Shown here piece after piece: positions 1 through 4,318 of a stretch of DNA of 10,030 nt; the first letter of the stretch is position 1; the number at the start of each line of letters is the position of its first letter. The translations under genes were made by a program, and so were the position numbers. Below the pieces are notes generated by a model that saw only the letters and a list, made by a program, of their open reading frames with translations, made no database searches and was not told the origin of the DNA. This DNA comes from Friedmanniella sp. GTDB lineage: Bacteria > Actinomycetota > Actinomycetes > Propionibacteriales > Propionibacteriaceae. The stretch is from NCBI GenBank assembly GCA_025964935.1, contig JAOPXW010000259.1:1-10030 (forward strand), in the 5' to 3' direction.

Positions 1-839
1 TGGTCACCGCCCACAGCCGACCCGTGCTGGCCGGTGGCGTGGAGTCGGCCTCCACCCAGCCGGCCCGCTTCTGGCCGCCGGTCGGCTCGGAGGCCCCCGT
101 CCGCTTCACCCGCGCCCCGTTCGCGCCCGCCCCGTACGCCGACCCCGAGATGGGGTGGGCCGCCGACGTGCTCGCCGAGACCTGGTCGATCAGCCGGTCG
201 GACCAGGACGCGTACGCCGCCCGCTCGCACGCCCGGGCGGTGGCGGCCGCCGCGGCCGGGGCGTTCGACGCCGAGCTCGTGCCCGTCGGCGGTCTGACCC
301 GGGACGAGCGGCCCCGTCCCCGGCTGACCCCGACCGTCCTGGCCCGCCTCGGCCCGACCTTCCGCCCCGGTGGCACCGTGACGGTCGGCAACTCCTGCGG
401 CGTGAACGACGGGGCCGCGGCCCTCAGCCTGGTGCCAGGGGCCCTCGCCCGCGACCAGGGAGCCCCTGGGCTTCGGATCCTGGCCAGCGCGACCGTCGGG
501 GTCGACCCGGCCCAGCCCGGGATCGGTCTGGTCCCGGCGGTCCGGCAGGCCCTGGCCGAGGCCGAGCTGTCGCTGGACCAGCTGGACGTGGTCGAGCTCA
601 ACGAGGCGTTCGCCGGTCAGGTGCTGGCCTGCTGCGCGGCCCTCGACCTGGACCCGGCCCGGGTCTGTCCCCAGGGCGGCGCGCTGGCCCTGGGCCACCC
701 GTGGGGTGCCTCGGGGGCGGTGCTGCTGGTGCGGCTGTTCAGCCAGCTCGTCCGCACCCCGCGGCCCGGCGCGTACGGGCTGGCCGCGATCGCGGTCGGC
801 GGCGGGCAGGGCGTGGCCATGGTGGTGCAGTCGTGCTGA
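1..839 (+). CDS. Thiolase family protein (acetyl-CoA acyltransferase-like, YhfS-type), 5' end missing
   Basis: This is the C-terminal 278 residues of a thiolase, read in frame from base 3. The family is usually 360-400 residues, so about 90-110 N-terminal residues, including the nucleophilic Cys, lie off the left edge. The GTG at 24 is internal, because the frame is open upstream and the conserved AGGVES motif starts just after it. Visible family motifs are NEAFA (from base 600), the GHPWGASG loop with the catalytic His codon at 696-698, and GGGQG near the C-terminus. Two key positions differ from biosynthetic thiolases: the second catalytic Cys (CIGGG) is Ala (AVGGG, codon 792-794), and the CoA-contacting Ser of NxSG is Cys (codon 396-398). 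It overlaps the next gene by 7 bp and probably shares its operon. YhfS-like thiolases cluster with biotin transporter genes, so a role in biotin or pimeloyl precursor metabolism is inferred. Thiolase fold is sure; substrate is unknown. Confidence 0.88.
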   Translation, partial: VTAHSRPVLAGGVESASTQPARFWPPVGSEAPVRFTRAPFAPAPYADPEMGWAADVLAETWSISRSDQDAYAARSHARAVAAAAAGAFDAELVPVGGLTRDERPRPRLTPTVLARLGPTFRPGGTVTVGNSCGVNDGAAALSLVPGALARDQGAPGLRILASATVGVDPAQPGIGLVPAVRQALAEAELSLDQLDVVELNEAFAGQVLACCAALDLDPARVCPQGGALALGHPWGASGAVLLVRLFSQLVRTPRPGAYGLAAIAVGGGQGVAMVVQSC

Positions 840-1510
840 TCGAGGTCACCGGGGTCAGCCACCGGTACGGCTCCCGCACCGTCCTGGCCGACGTCACCGT
901 ATCGCTGGACGAGGCGCGGATCGGGGTGATCGGGGCCAACGGCTCGGGCAAGTCGACCTTCGCCCGGTTGCTGAACGCGCTGGTCGTGCCCACCGACGGC
1001 CGGGTCCGGCTGGACGGTCTGGACACCGCGCGCTCGGCCCGCGACGTACGCCGCCGGGTCGGGTTCTGCTTCACCGACCCGGACGCGCAGATCGTGATGC
1101 CGACCGTGGCCGAGGACGTGGCCTTCGGCCTGCGCCGGCTGCGGCTGTCCAAGGCGGCGGTGGCCGACAAGGTGCAGGCGGCCTTGACCTCGTACGGGCT
1201 GGACGGTCACGCCGACCACCCCGCCCACCTGCTCTCCGGCGGTCAGAAGCAGCTGCTCGCGCTGGCCTCGGTCCTGGTCACCGAGCCGGACCTGCTGGTC
1301 CTGGACGAGCCGACCACCCTGCTGGACCTGGCCAACGCGCGTCGGGTCTCGGAGCTGGTGGCCGCCCTCCCCCAGCAGGTGCTGCTGGTCACCCACCACC
1401 TGGACCTGCTGGCCGCCTTCGACCGGGTCCTGGTCTTCCACGAGGGGCGGCTGGTGGCCGACGACGCACCGGCGGCGGCGGTCTCCTTCTACCGGGGGCT
1501 GCTGGCGTGA
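833..1510 (+). CDS. bioM: ECF transporter ATP-binding protein, probable biotin transporter BioM
   Basis: ABC ATPase (A-component) of an energy-coupling-factor transporter, 225 residues, which powers vitamin uptake from the inner face of the membrane. Motifs in order: Walker A GANGSGKST (34-42), Q-loop in TDPDAQIVMP (Gln87), signature LSGGQ (134-138), Walker B LLVLDEP with catalytic Glu159, and switch His188 in THH. The PDAQ Q-loop and short length fit the EcfA/CbiO/BioM group. The GTG at 833 is chosen because it immediately precedes the conserved N-terminal strand and overlaps the thiolase stop by 7 bp. No strong Shine-Dalgarno is visible, so translational coupling is likely. One ATPase followed directly by a 200-residue T-component is the bioMN layout, and the YhfS-like thiolase upstream supports biotin. 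The S-component BioY is not in the window. A cobalt or generic ECF system is the alternative; the family is certain and the substrate inferred. Confidence 0.85.
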   Translation: MLIEVTGVSHRYGSRTVLADVTVSLDEARIGVIGANGSGKSTFARLLNALVVPTDGRVRLDGLDTARSARDVRRRVGFCFTDPDAQIVMPTVAEDVAFGLRRLRLSKAAVADKVQAALTSYGLDGHADHPAHLLSGGQKQLLALASVLVTEPDLLVLDEPTTLLDLANARRVSELVAALPQQVLLVTHHLDLLAAFDRVLVFHEGRLVADDAPAAAVSFYRGLLA

Positions 1511-2109
1511 ACGTCCTGGGCAGCTACGTCCCGGGCACCTCGGCGCTGCACCGGGCTCCGGCGGGGGCCAAGCTCGCCGTGCTGGTCGGCCTGGGGGCCG
1601 GCTCGGTGCTGCTGCAGAGCCCGGTCCGGGTCGCGGTCGCGGTGGGGGTCGTGCTGGTCGGCTATCTCGTGGCCGGCCTGGGCTGGCGGGCCCCGGTGGA
1701 CCAGCTGCGGCCGCTGGTCTGGCTGCTCGGCTTCACCCTGGTCTTCCACCTCGTGGTCAGCGGCTGGCCGCGGGCCACCGTGGTCGTCGGGACCGTGGTG
1801 CTGCTGGTGCTGGCCGCTGGGCTGGTGACCCTGACCACCCGGACCACCGCCCTGGTGGAGGTGGTGGTCAAGCTCTGCGGACCGCTCCGCCGCATCGGTG
1901 TCGACCCTGAGCGGGTCGGTCTCATGGTGGCCCTGGGCGTGCGCTGCGTCCCGGTGGTCATCACGCTGGCCGAGCAGGTCCGGGACGCGCAGCGGGCCCG
2001 GGGTCTCACCGCCAGCCCGCGGGCCTTCGCGGTGCCGCTGGTCGTCCGGGCCCTGCGGCACGCCGACGGCCTCGGCGAGGCGCTGGTCGCCCGCGGCGTG
2101 GACGACTGA
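1507..2109 (+). CDS. bioN: ECF transporter transmembrane T-component, probable biotin transporter BioN
   Basis: Integral membrane coupling protein of 200 residues (CbiQ/EcfT/BioN family) that joins the ATPase to the substrate-binding S-component. Hydrophobic segments lie at about 22-36, 40-58, 68-86 and 90-112, followed by a long amphipathic coupling region. The two Ala-Arg-Gly motifs diagnostic of T-components are present, at residues 164-166 and 195-197; they contact the ATPase in characterised members. The GTG start overlaps the stop of the ATPase gene as GTGA, and a G-run at 1494-1498 could act as a weak ribosome site. The short length (about 200 rather than 260) favours BioN over CbiQ/EcfT. 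Thiolase, ATPase and T-component form one tight operon ending here, followed by GC-rich inverted repeats. Biotin specificity is inferred from gene arrangement and length. Confidence 0.85.
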   Translation: MNVLGSYVPGTSALHRAPAGAKLAVLVGLGAGSVLLQSPVRVAVAVGVVLVGYLVAGLGWRAPVDQLRPLVWLLGFTLVFHLVVSGWPRATVVVGTVVLLVLAAGLVTLTTRTTALVEVVVKLCGPLRRIGVDPERVGLMVALGVRCVPVVITLAEQVRDAQRARGLTASPRAFAVPLVVRALRHADGLGEALVARGVDD

Positions 2110-2120
2110 CCGGGGCCCTA

Positions 2121-2160
2121 CCCGGCCAGCCGTCGCAGCCAGCGCTGGGGTGGTGCCGGG
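2121..2160. terminator. Nested GC-rich inverted repeats between convergent genes, possible bidirectional terminator
   Basis: CCCGGC (2121-2126) pairs with GCCGGG (2155-2160). Inside it, CAGC (2127-2130) can pair with GCTG (2144-2147), and a perfect palindrome CCAGCGCTGG lies at 2139-2148. The element fills the 52-bp gap between the bioN stop and the doxX-like stop. There is no T tract, which is common for actinobacterial terminators. Short GC inverted repeats are frequent by chance at this composition, so confidence is limited. Confidence 0.35.
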
Positions 2161-2161
2161 G

Positions 2162-2590
2162 TCAGCGAACCTTGCCGGGCAGGACACCGTCCAGGACCAG
2201 GCTGGCGCCGATCCCCAGCATGAAGACGTCCTTGCTGACCCCGATGCCGGCCGGCGTCGGCCAGACGCTGCCCGGCTCGTGCAGCGCGGGAGTGCGGAGG
2301 TACAGCCCGACCAGACCGGCCGAGAAGGCGGTCAGGGCCGCCCCGGCCAGGGCGCGGGGGACGAACGGGACCAGCAGCGCCGCCCCCGTCGCGATCTCGG
2401 TGGCGGCCAGCAGCCGGAGGAAGTGCGTGGGCTGCAGCTTGGCCAGGAACGGGTAGGCCCCCACGGCCATGCCGTGGATCCCGGCGGCGGTCTCGGCGTC
2501 GCCGCCCCACTTCTGGAGGCCGCTGTGCAGGATGAACCCGCCGGTCGCGAGGCGTTCGGGCAGACGGGCGGCGAGGACGCGGAAAGGCAC
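2162..2590 (-). CDS. DoxX-like small integral membrane protein
   Basis: A 142-residue hydrophobic protein resembling the DoxX family, whose members are small four-helix membrane proteins, some linked to redox or oxidative stress functions. Hydrophobic segments are at about 10-27 (weakest), 56-76, 79-98 and 118-136. A C-terminal GVSKDVFMLGIG stretch resembles the SKD-hydrophobic motif of the family. The GTG at 2590 is preferred over more upstream starts because AGGAG sits 4 bases before it, the N-terminus then matches the family, and the extra 28 residues of the longer frame (from 2674) are polar, low-complexity and cross the promoter. It is divergent from the mug-like gene and appears to have its own promoter overlapped by an inverted repeat, which suggests control by a repressor such as a MarR-type protein encoded elsewhere. 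The exact function is unknown. Confidence 0.75.
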   Translation of the reverse strand: MPFRVLAARLPERLATGGFILHSGLQKWGGDAETAAGIHGMAVGAYPFLAKLQPTHFLRLLAATEIATGAALLVPFVPRALAGAALTAFSAGLVGLYLRTPALHEPGSVWPTPAGIGVSKDVFMLGIGASLVLDGVLPGKVR

Positions 2591-2618
2591 GGGACTCCTA
2601 GGTAGAGGGGAAGGTTCG

Positions 2619-2647
2619 AGCCTCGACCCAGATGGTTGAGATGTCAA
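2619..2647 (-). promoter_or_regulatory. Predicted promoter of the doxX-like gene
   Basis: On the minus strand a perfect -35 TTGACA (2642-2647) is followed after 17 bp by GAGGCT (2619-2624), a one-base variant of the actinobacterial -10 form TAGGCT. This would place the start of transcription near 2612, about 20 bases upstream of the AGGAG ribosome site and GTG start. The -35 lies inside the inverted repeat at 2633-2650. Confidence 0.5.
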
Positions 2648-2650
2648 CCA
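2633..2650. promoter_or_regulatory. Inverted repeat TGGTTGA-N4-TCAACCA, candidate operator
   Basis: Perfect 7-bp arms (2633-2639 and 2644-2650) separated by GATG. The core TTGA-N4-TCAA resembles many dimeric repressor sites, in particular those of the MarR family. It covers the -35 box of the doxX-like gene, so binding should block that promoter. No regulator gene is present in the window. Confidence 0.5.
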
Positions 2651-2660
2651 CCTGGGCACC

Positions 2661-2674
2661 GTGACCGCCGTCAC
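2661..2674. promoter_or_regulatory. CRP/GlxR-like palindrome GTGA-N6-TCAC
   Basis: GTGACCGCCGTCAC matches the core of the cAMP-receptor-family consensus TGTGA-N6-TCACA in all eight inner positions but lacks the outer T and A. It lies between the divergent doxX-like and mug-like genes, centred about 31 bp before the mug-like start codon and about 55 bp upstream of the predicted doxX-like transcription start. Binding is inferred only. Confidence 0.35.
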
Positions 2675-2685
2675 CCGGCCTGGGC

Positions 2686-2691
2686 TAGCGT
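2686..2691 (+). promoter_or_regulatory. -10 box TAGCGT for a leaderless mug-like transcript
   Basis: TAGCGT fits TANNNT and ends 7 bases before the GTG at 2699, so transcription would start at or next to the start codon. A possible weak -35, GTGACC (2661-2666), is 19 bp upstream and overlaps the CRP-like palindrome. No Shine-Dalgarno is present before the GTG. Confidence 0.5.
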
Positions 2692-2698
2692 CGCCCGG

Positions 2699-3271
2699 GT
2701 GGGATTCACCCGGGCGGAGCTGGCGGCGTACCAGGACCGGAGTGTCCCCGACCTGGTCGGGCCGGGGCTACGGTTGCTCTTCGTGGGCATCAACCCCGGG
2801 CTGTGGACCGCAGCCACCCAGACCCACTTCGCCCACCCGGGCAACCGCTTCTATCCCGCCGTCGCGCTCGCGGGCATCCTCGAGACCGAGATCGACCGGG
2901 GCGCCGGGATGAGCGACGCCGACCGGGCGGCCGTGGTGGCCCGCGGGCTGGGGCACACCAACCTGGTCAACCGGGCCACCGCCCGGGCCGACGAGCTCTC
3001 ACCCGAGGAGCTGCGGACGGGGCGGCTGCGGCTGGAGGCCTTCGTCCGCGAGCACCGACCGAGCGTGGTCGCGGTGGCCGGGATCACGGCCTACCGGACC
3101 GCGTTCGGCCGACCGAAGGCACGGGCCGGGGAGCAGCCGGAGCGTCTGGAGGGGGCCCGGCTGTGGGTGGTGCCCAACCCGAGCGGACTCAACGCCCACG
3201 AGACGATCGCGAGCCTGGCCGAGGCGTACGCGGCCCCGGCCCGGGCCGCCGGGATCCTGCCCGCCCTCTGA
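2699..3271 (+). CDS. mug: G:T/U mismatch-specific DNA glycosylase (Mug/TDG family, UDG family 2)
   Basis: A 190-residue protein of the Mug/TDG uracil-DNA glycosylase family, which removes uracil or thymine opposite guanine and modified cytosines at the start of base excision repair. The active-site motif GINPG is at residues 30-34, with Asn32 in the catalytic position of E. coli Mug. The second family motif, NPSGLNAH, starts at residue 160 and corresponds to the minor-groove intercalation loop. E. coli Mug is 168 residues, so the length is normal. The GTG at 2699 is preferred to the upstream frame opening because it begins just before the first conserved region and lies 7 bases after a TAGCGT -10 box, consistent with a leaderless mRNA. 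It is divergent from the doxX-like gene and followed by a GC hairpin, so it is probably monocistronic. Fold and family are secure; the preferred lesion is not determined by sequence. Confidence 0.88.
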   Translation: MGFTRAELAAYQDRSVPDLVGPGLRLLFVGINPGLWTAATQTHFAHPGNRFYPAVALAGILETEIDRGAGMSDADRAAVVARGLGHTNLVNRATARADELSPEELRTGRLRLEAFVREHRPSVVAVAGITAYRTAFGRPKARAGEQPERLEGARLWVVPNPSGLNAHETIASLAEAYAAPARAAGILPAL

Positions 3272-3292
3272 GCCGGGGCGGCTGGTCCCGGC
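3272..3292 (+). terminator. Hairpin directly after the mug-like stop codon
   Basis: GCCGGG (3272-3277) pairs with CCCGGC (3287-3292) around a 9-nt loop and starts at the base after the TGA. There is no T tract. It precedes an apparent separate promoter for the next gene, which fits a terminator, but a 6-bp GC stem is weak evidence. Confidence 0.35.
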
Positions 3293-3322
3293 GGCGGCGA
3301 CGTACGCCTCCCGTTCCGCGGC

Positions 3323-3328
3323 TAAGGT
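3323..3328 (+). promoter_or_regulatory. -10 box TAAGGT for a leaderless transcript of the kinase-like gene
   Basis: TAAGGT matches TANNNT and ends 6 bases before the ATG at 3335. No good -35 and no Shine-Dalgarno are seen, so transcription probably starts at the ATG. Confidence 0.5.
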
Positions 3329-3334
3329 CCAGGC

Positions 3335-3883
3335 ATGGGCAGGAGGAACTACCTGGTCGAGGGCCTCTCCGGCACCGGCAAGACGTCGGTCTGCGACGAG
3401 CTGCTGCGGCGGGGCCGGCACGCCGTGCACGGCGACCGCGAGCTGGCCTACCGGGGCGACCCGAGGACGGGCGAGCCGACGAGCACGGGCGGACACGAGC
3501 ACCACCTGTGGGACGTCGGCAAGGTCGAGGCCCTGGTGGCCGACCGGGACCACGCGGCGACCTTCTTCTGCGGTGGGTCGAGGAACTTCCCGAGGTTCCT
3601 GCATCTCTTCGACCAGGTGTTCGTCCTGCACGTGGACCTCGCGACGCTGCACCGCCGGCTCGACGCCCGACGCGACGACGAGTGGGGTGACGGCAACCCG
3701 ACCGAGCGCGCCCTCCTCGTGCACTGGCACGAGACGGGGCTGGGGGTCCCGGGCGACGGCGTGGTCATCGACGCCACCCGGCCGGTGGGCCAGGTCGTCG
3801 ACGACATCCTCCGCCGGTGCGCGGCCCCGCTGGGCTCGGCCGCACGCTCGGCCGGTGCGTCCGGCCAGGCGCCGGGGACATGA
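3335..3883 (+). CDS. P-loop NTPase, kinase-like protein of unknown function
   Basis: A 182-residue protein with an N-terminal Walker A, GLSGTGKT at residues 10-17, in the spacing seen in nucleoside, nucleotide and shikimate-type kinases. Further conserved-looking blocks are GDRELAYRGD after the P-loop, HEHHLWD, FFCGGSRN, and a hydrophobic strand ending in HVDL followed by an Arg-rich helix (RRLDARRDDEWG) that could form a lid. There is no ABC signature or AAA second region of homology, so small-molecule kinase is the best structural guess. I recall very similar short proteins in actinobacteria and rhizobia named only AAA ATPase or nucleoside kinase, with no known substrate. The last 20 or so residues are Ala/Gly/Ser-rich and probably disordered. 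The start is fixed by a -10 box 6 bases before the ATG. The stop codon forms part of a structured element downstream. Confidence 0.8.
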   Translation: MGRRNYLVEGLSGTGKTSVCDELLRRGRHAVHGDRELAYRGDPRTGEPTSTGGHEHHLWDVGKVEALVADRDHAATFFCGGSRNFPRFLHLFDQVFVLHVDLATLHRRLDARRDDEWGDGNPTERALLVHWHETGLGVPGDGVVIDATRPVGQVVDDILRRCAAPLGSAARSAGASGQAPGT

Positions 3884-3964
3884 CGAAGCCGCTGCCTGCC
3901 TGCTCGGGGGTTCAGGTAGTCAGCGGCTTCACCGGCTTGATCGCTGCTCAGCCGGTCTTCGTTA
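3881..3964. other. 84-nt potential three-way junction; possible terminator or structured RNA
   Basis: The outer stem 3881-3888/3957-3964 has 8 bp with one G-U and includes the kinase-like stop codon. Arm 1, 3889-3900/3915-3926, has 12 positions with one mismatch and one G-U. Arm 2, 3931-3937/3950-3956, has 7 perfect bp. Both arms abut the outer stem, with only CTTC (3927-3930) unpaired in the junction. Alternatively GAAG (3885-3888) pairs with that CTTC, which turns arm 1 into a 16-position hairpin and breaks the outer stem. The element lies between convergent genes, is less GC-rich than its surroundings, and has no T tract. A bidirectional terminator is the simplest reading. Confidence 0.45.
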
Positions 3965-4037
3965 CCGTCCCGGCGAAACGTAACCCAGCCGTCACGGACA
4001 CGCCGCGACACACCGTGGTGGGGGTCGGCGGAGGCGG

Positions 4038-4238
4038 CTAACGGGTCTTGCGGCGCCGCTCGTAGAGCCACAGCAGCGGCCCGAGCACCCCCAGGCAGCC
4101 GAGGAACACGAAGATCCCCGTGCTCAGGGAGCCGGTGCGCACGATGGCGACGGTGCCGCCGACGGCGCAGAGCAGCGACAACAGCCACAGCCGACCCTGC
4201 TGGGCGAACTGGCGACGGATCTGGGGGTCAAGAGCCAC
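4038..4238 (-). CDS. Small two-helix membrane protein, hypothetical
   Basis: A 66-residue protein with a polar N-terminus, two hydrophobic helices at about 16-33 and 40-59, and a basic C-terminus (ERRRKTR), which predicts a hairpin with both ends in the cytoplasm. I do not recognise a named family. Coding is supported by the clear membrane pattern, the codon use, and a TAGGTT hexamer ending 6 bases before the GTG start, the leaderless arrangement seen at neighbouring genes. It is divergent from the M16 peptidase operon and convergent with the kinase-like gene, with 154 bp between their stops. No function can be assigned. Confidence 0.65.
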   Translation of the reverse strand: MALDPQIRRQFAQQGRLWLLSLLCAVGGTVAIVRTGSLSTGIFVFLGCLGVLGPLLWLYERRRKTR

Positions 4239-4244
4239 CTGCCG

Positions 4245-4250
4245 AACCTA
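4245..4250 (-). promoter_or_regulatory. -10 box TAGGTT for a leaderless small membrane protein transcript
   Basis: Read on the minus strand, TAGGTT matches TANNNT and ends 6 bases before the GTG at 4238. The mRNA would begin at or beside the start codon. No clear -35 is visible. Confidence 0.45.
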
Positions 4251-4305
4251 CCCGGGGCGGGCGGAGGCGGGTGAGATGGTCCCGGGGGGTGTCGGACCCG
4301 TGTGC

Positions 4306-4311
4306 TGAGAT
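4306..4311 (+). promoter_or_regulatory. Weak -10-like TGAGAT upstream of the M16 operon
   Basis: TGAGAT ends 7 bases before the ATG at 4319. It lacks the usual A at position 2 and has no good -35. It is listed because the spacing equals that of the other leaderless starts and there is no Shine-Dalgarno before this ATG. Confidence 0.25.
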
Positions 4312-4318
4312 AGCCGAC

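Noticed and set aside
24..26. GTG as a genuine start of the thiolase gene
   Set aside because: The frame is open to the window edge and this GTG lies inside the conserved strand before AGGVES. A start here would remove the nucleophile domain, so the gene is simply cut by the window.
617..1441. 274-codon minus-strand ORF opposite the thiolase and bioM-like genes
   Set aside because: It is a shadow of two genes with unmistakable thiolase and ABC ATPase motifs on the plus strand; its Gln/Gly/Val-rich product has no domain.
2118..2510. 130-codon minus-strand ORF inside the doxX-like gene
   Set aside because: It is Arg/Gly/Pro-rich in an alternative frame, without motifs or a start signal, and overlaps a gene with a clear membrane pattern.
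2591..2674. N-terminal extension of the doxX-like gene to the upstream start at 2674
   Set aside because: It would run through the predicted promoter, the operator-like repeat and an AGGAG ribosome site placed just before the GTG at 2590, and the added residues are low-complexity.
3881..3964. Possible integron attC site or tRNA-like cloverleaf
   Set aside because: The R'/R'' core sequences (RYYYAAC and GTTRRRY) are absent at the ends, no integrase or gene cassette is nearby, and tRNA consensus bases (TTCRA arm, acceptor CCA) are not found.
3880..4041. 53-codon plus-strand ORF starting at an ATG that overlaps the kinase-like stop as ATGA
   Set aside because: Codon use has many A/T third positions unlike neighbouring genes, there is no Shine-Dalgarno or recognisable product, and most of its first half is explained by the stem-loop element at 3881-3964.
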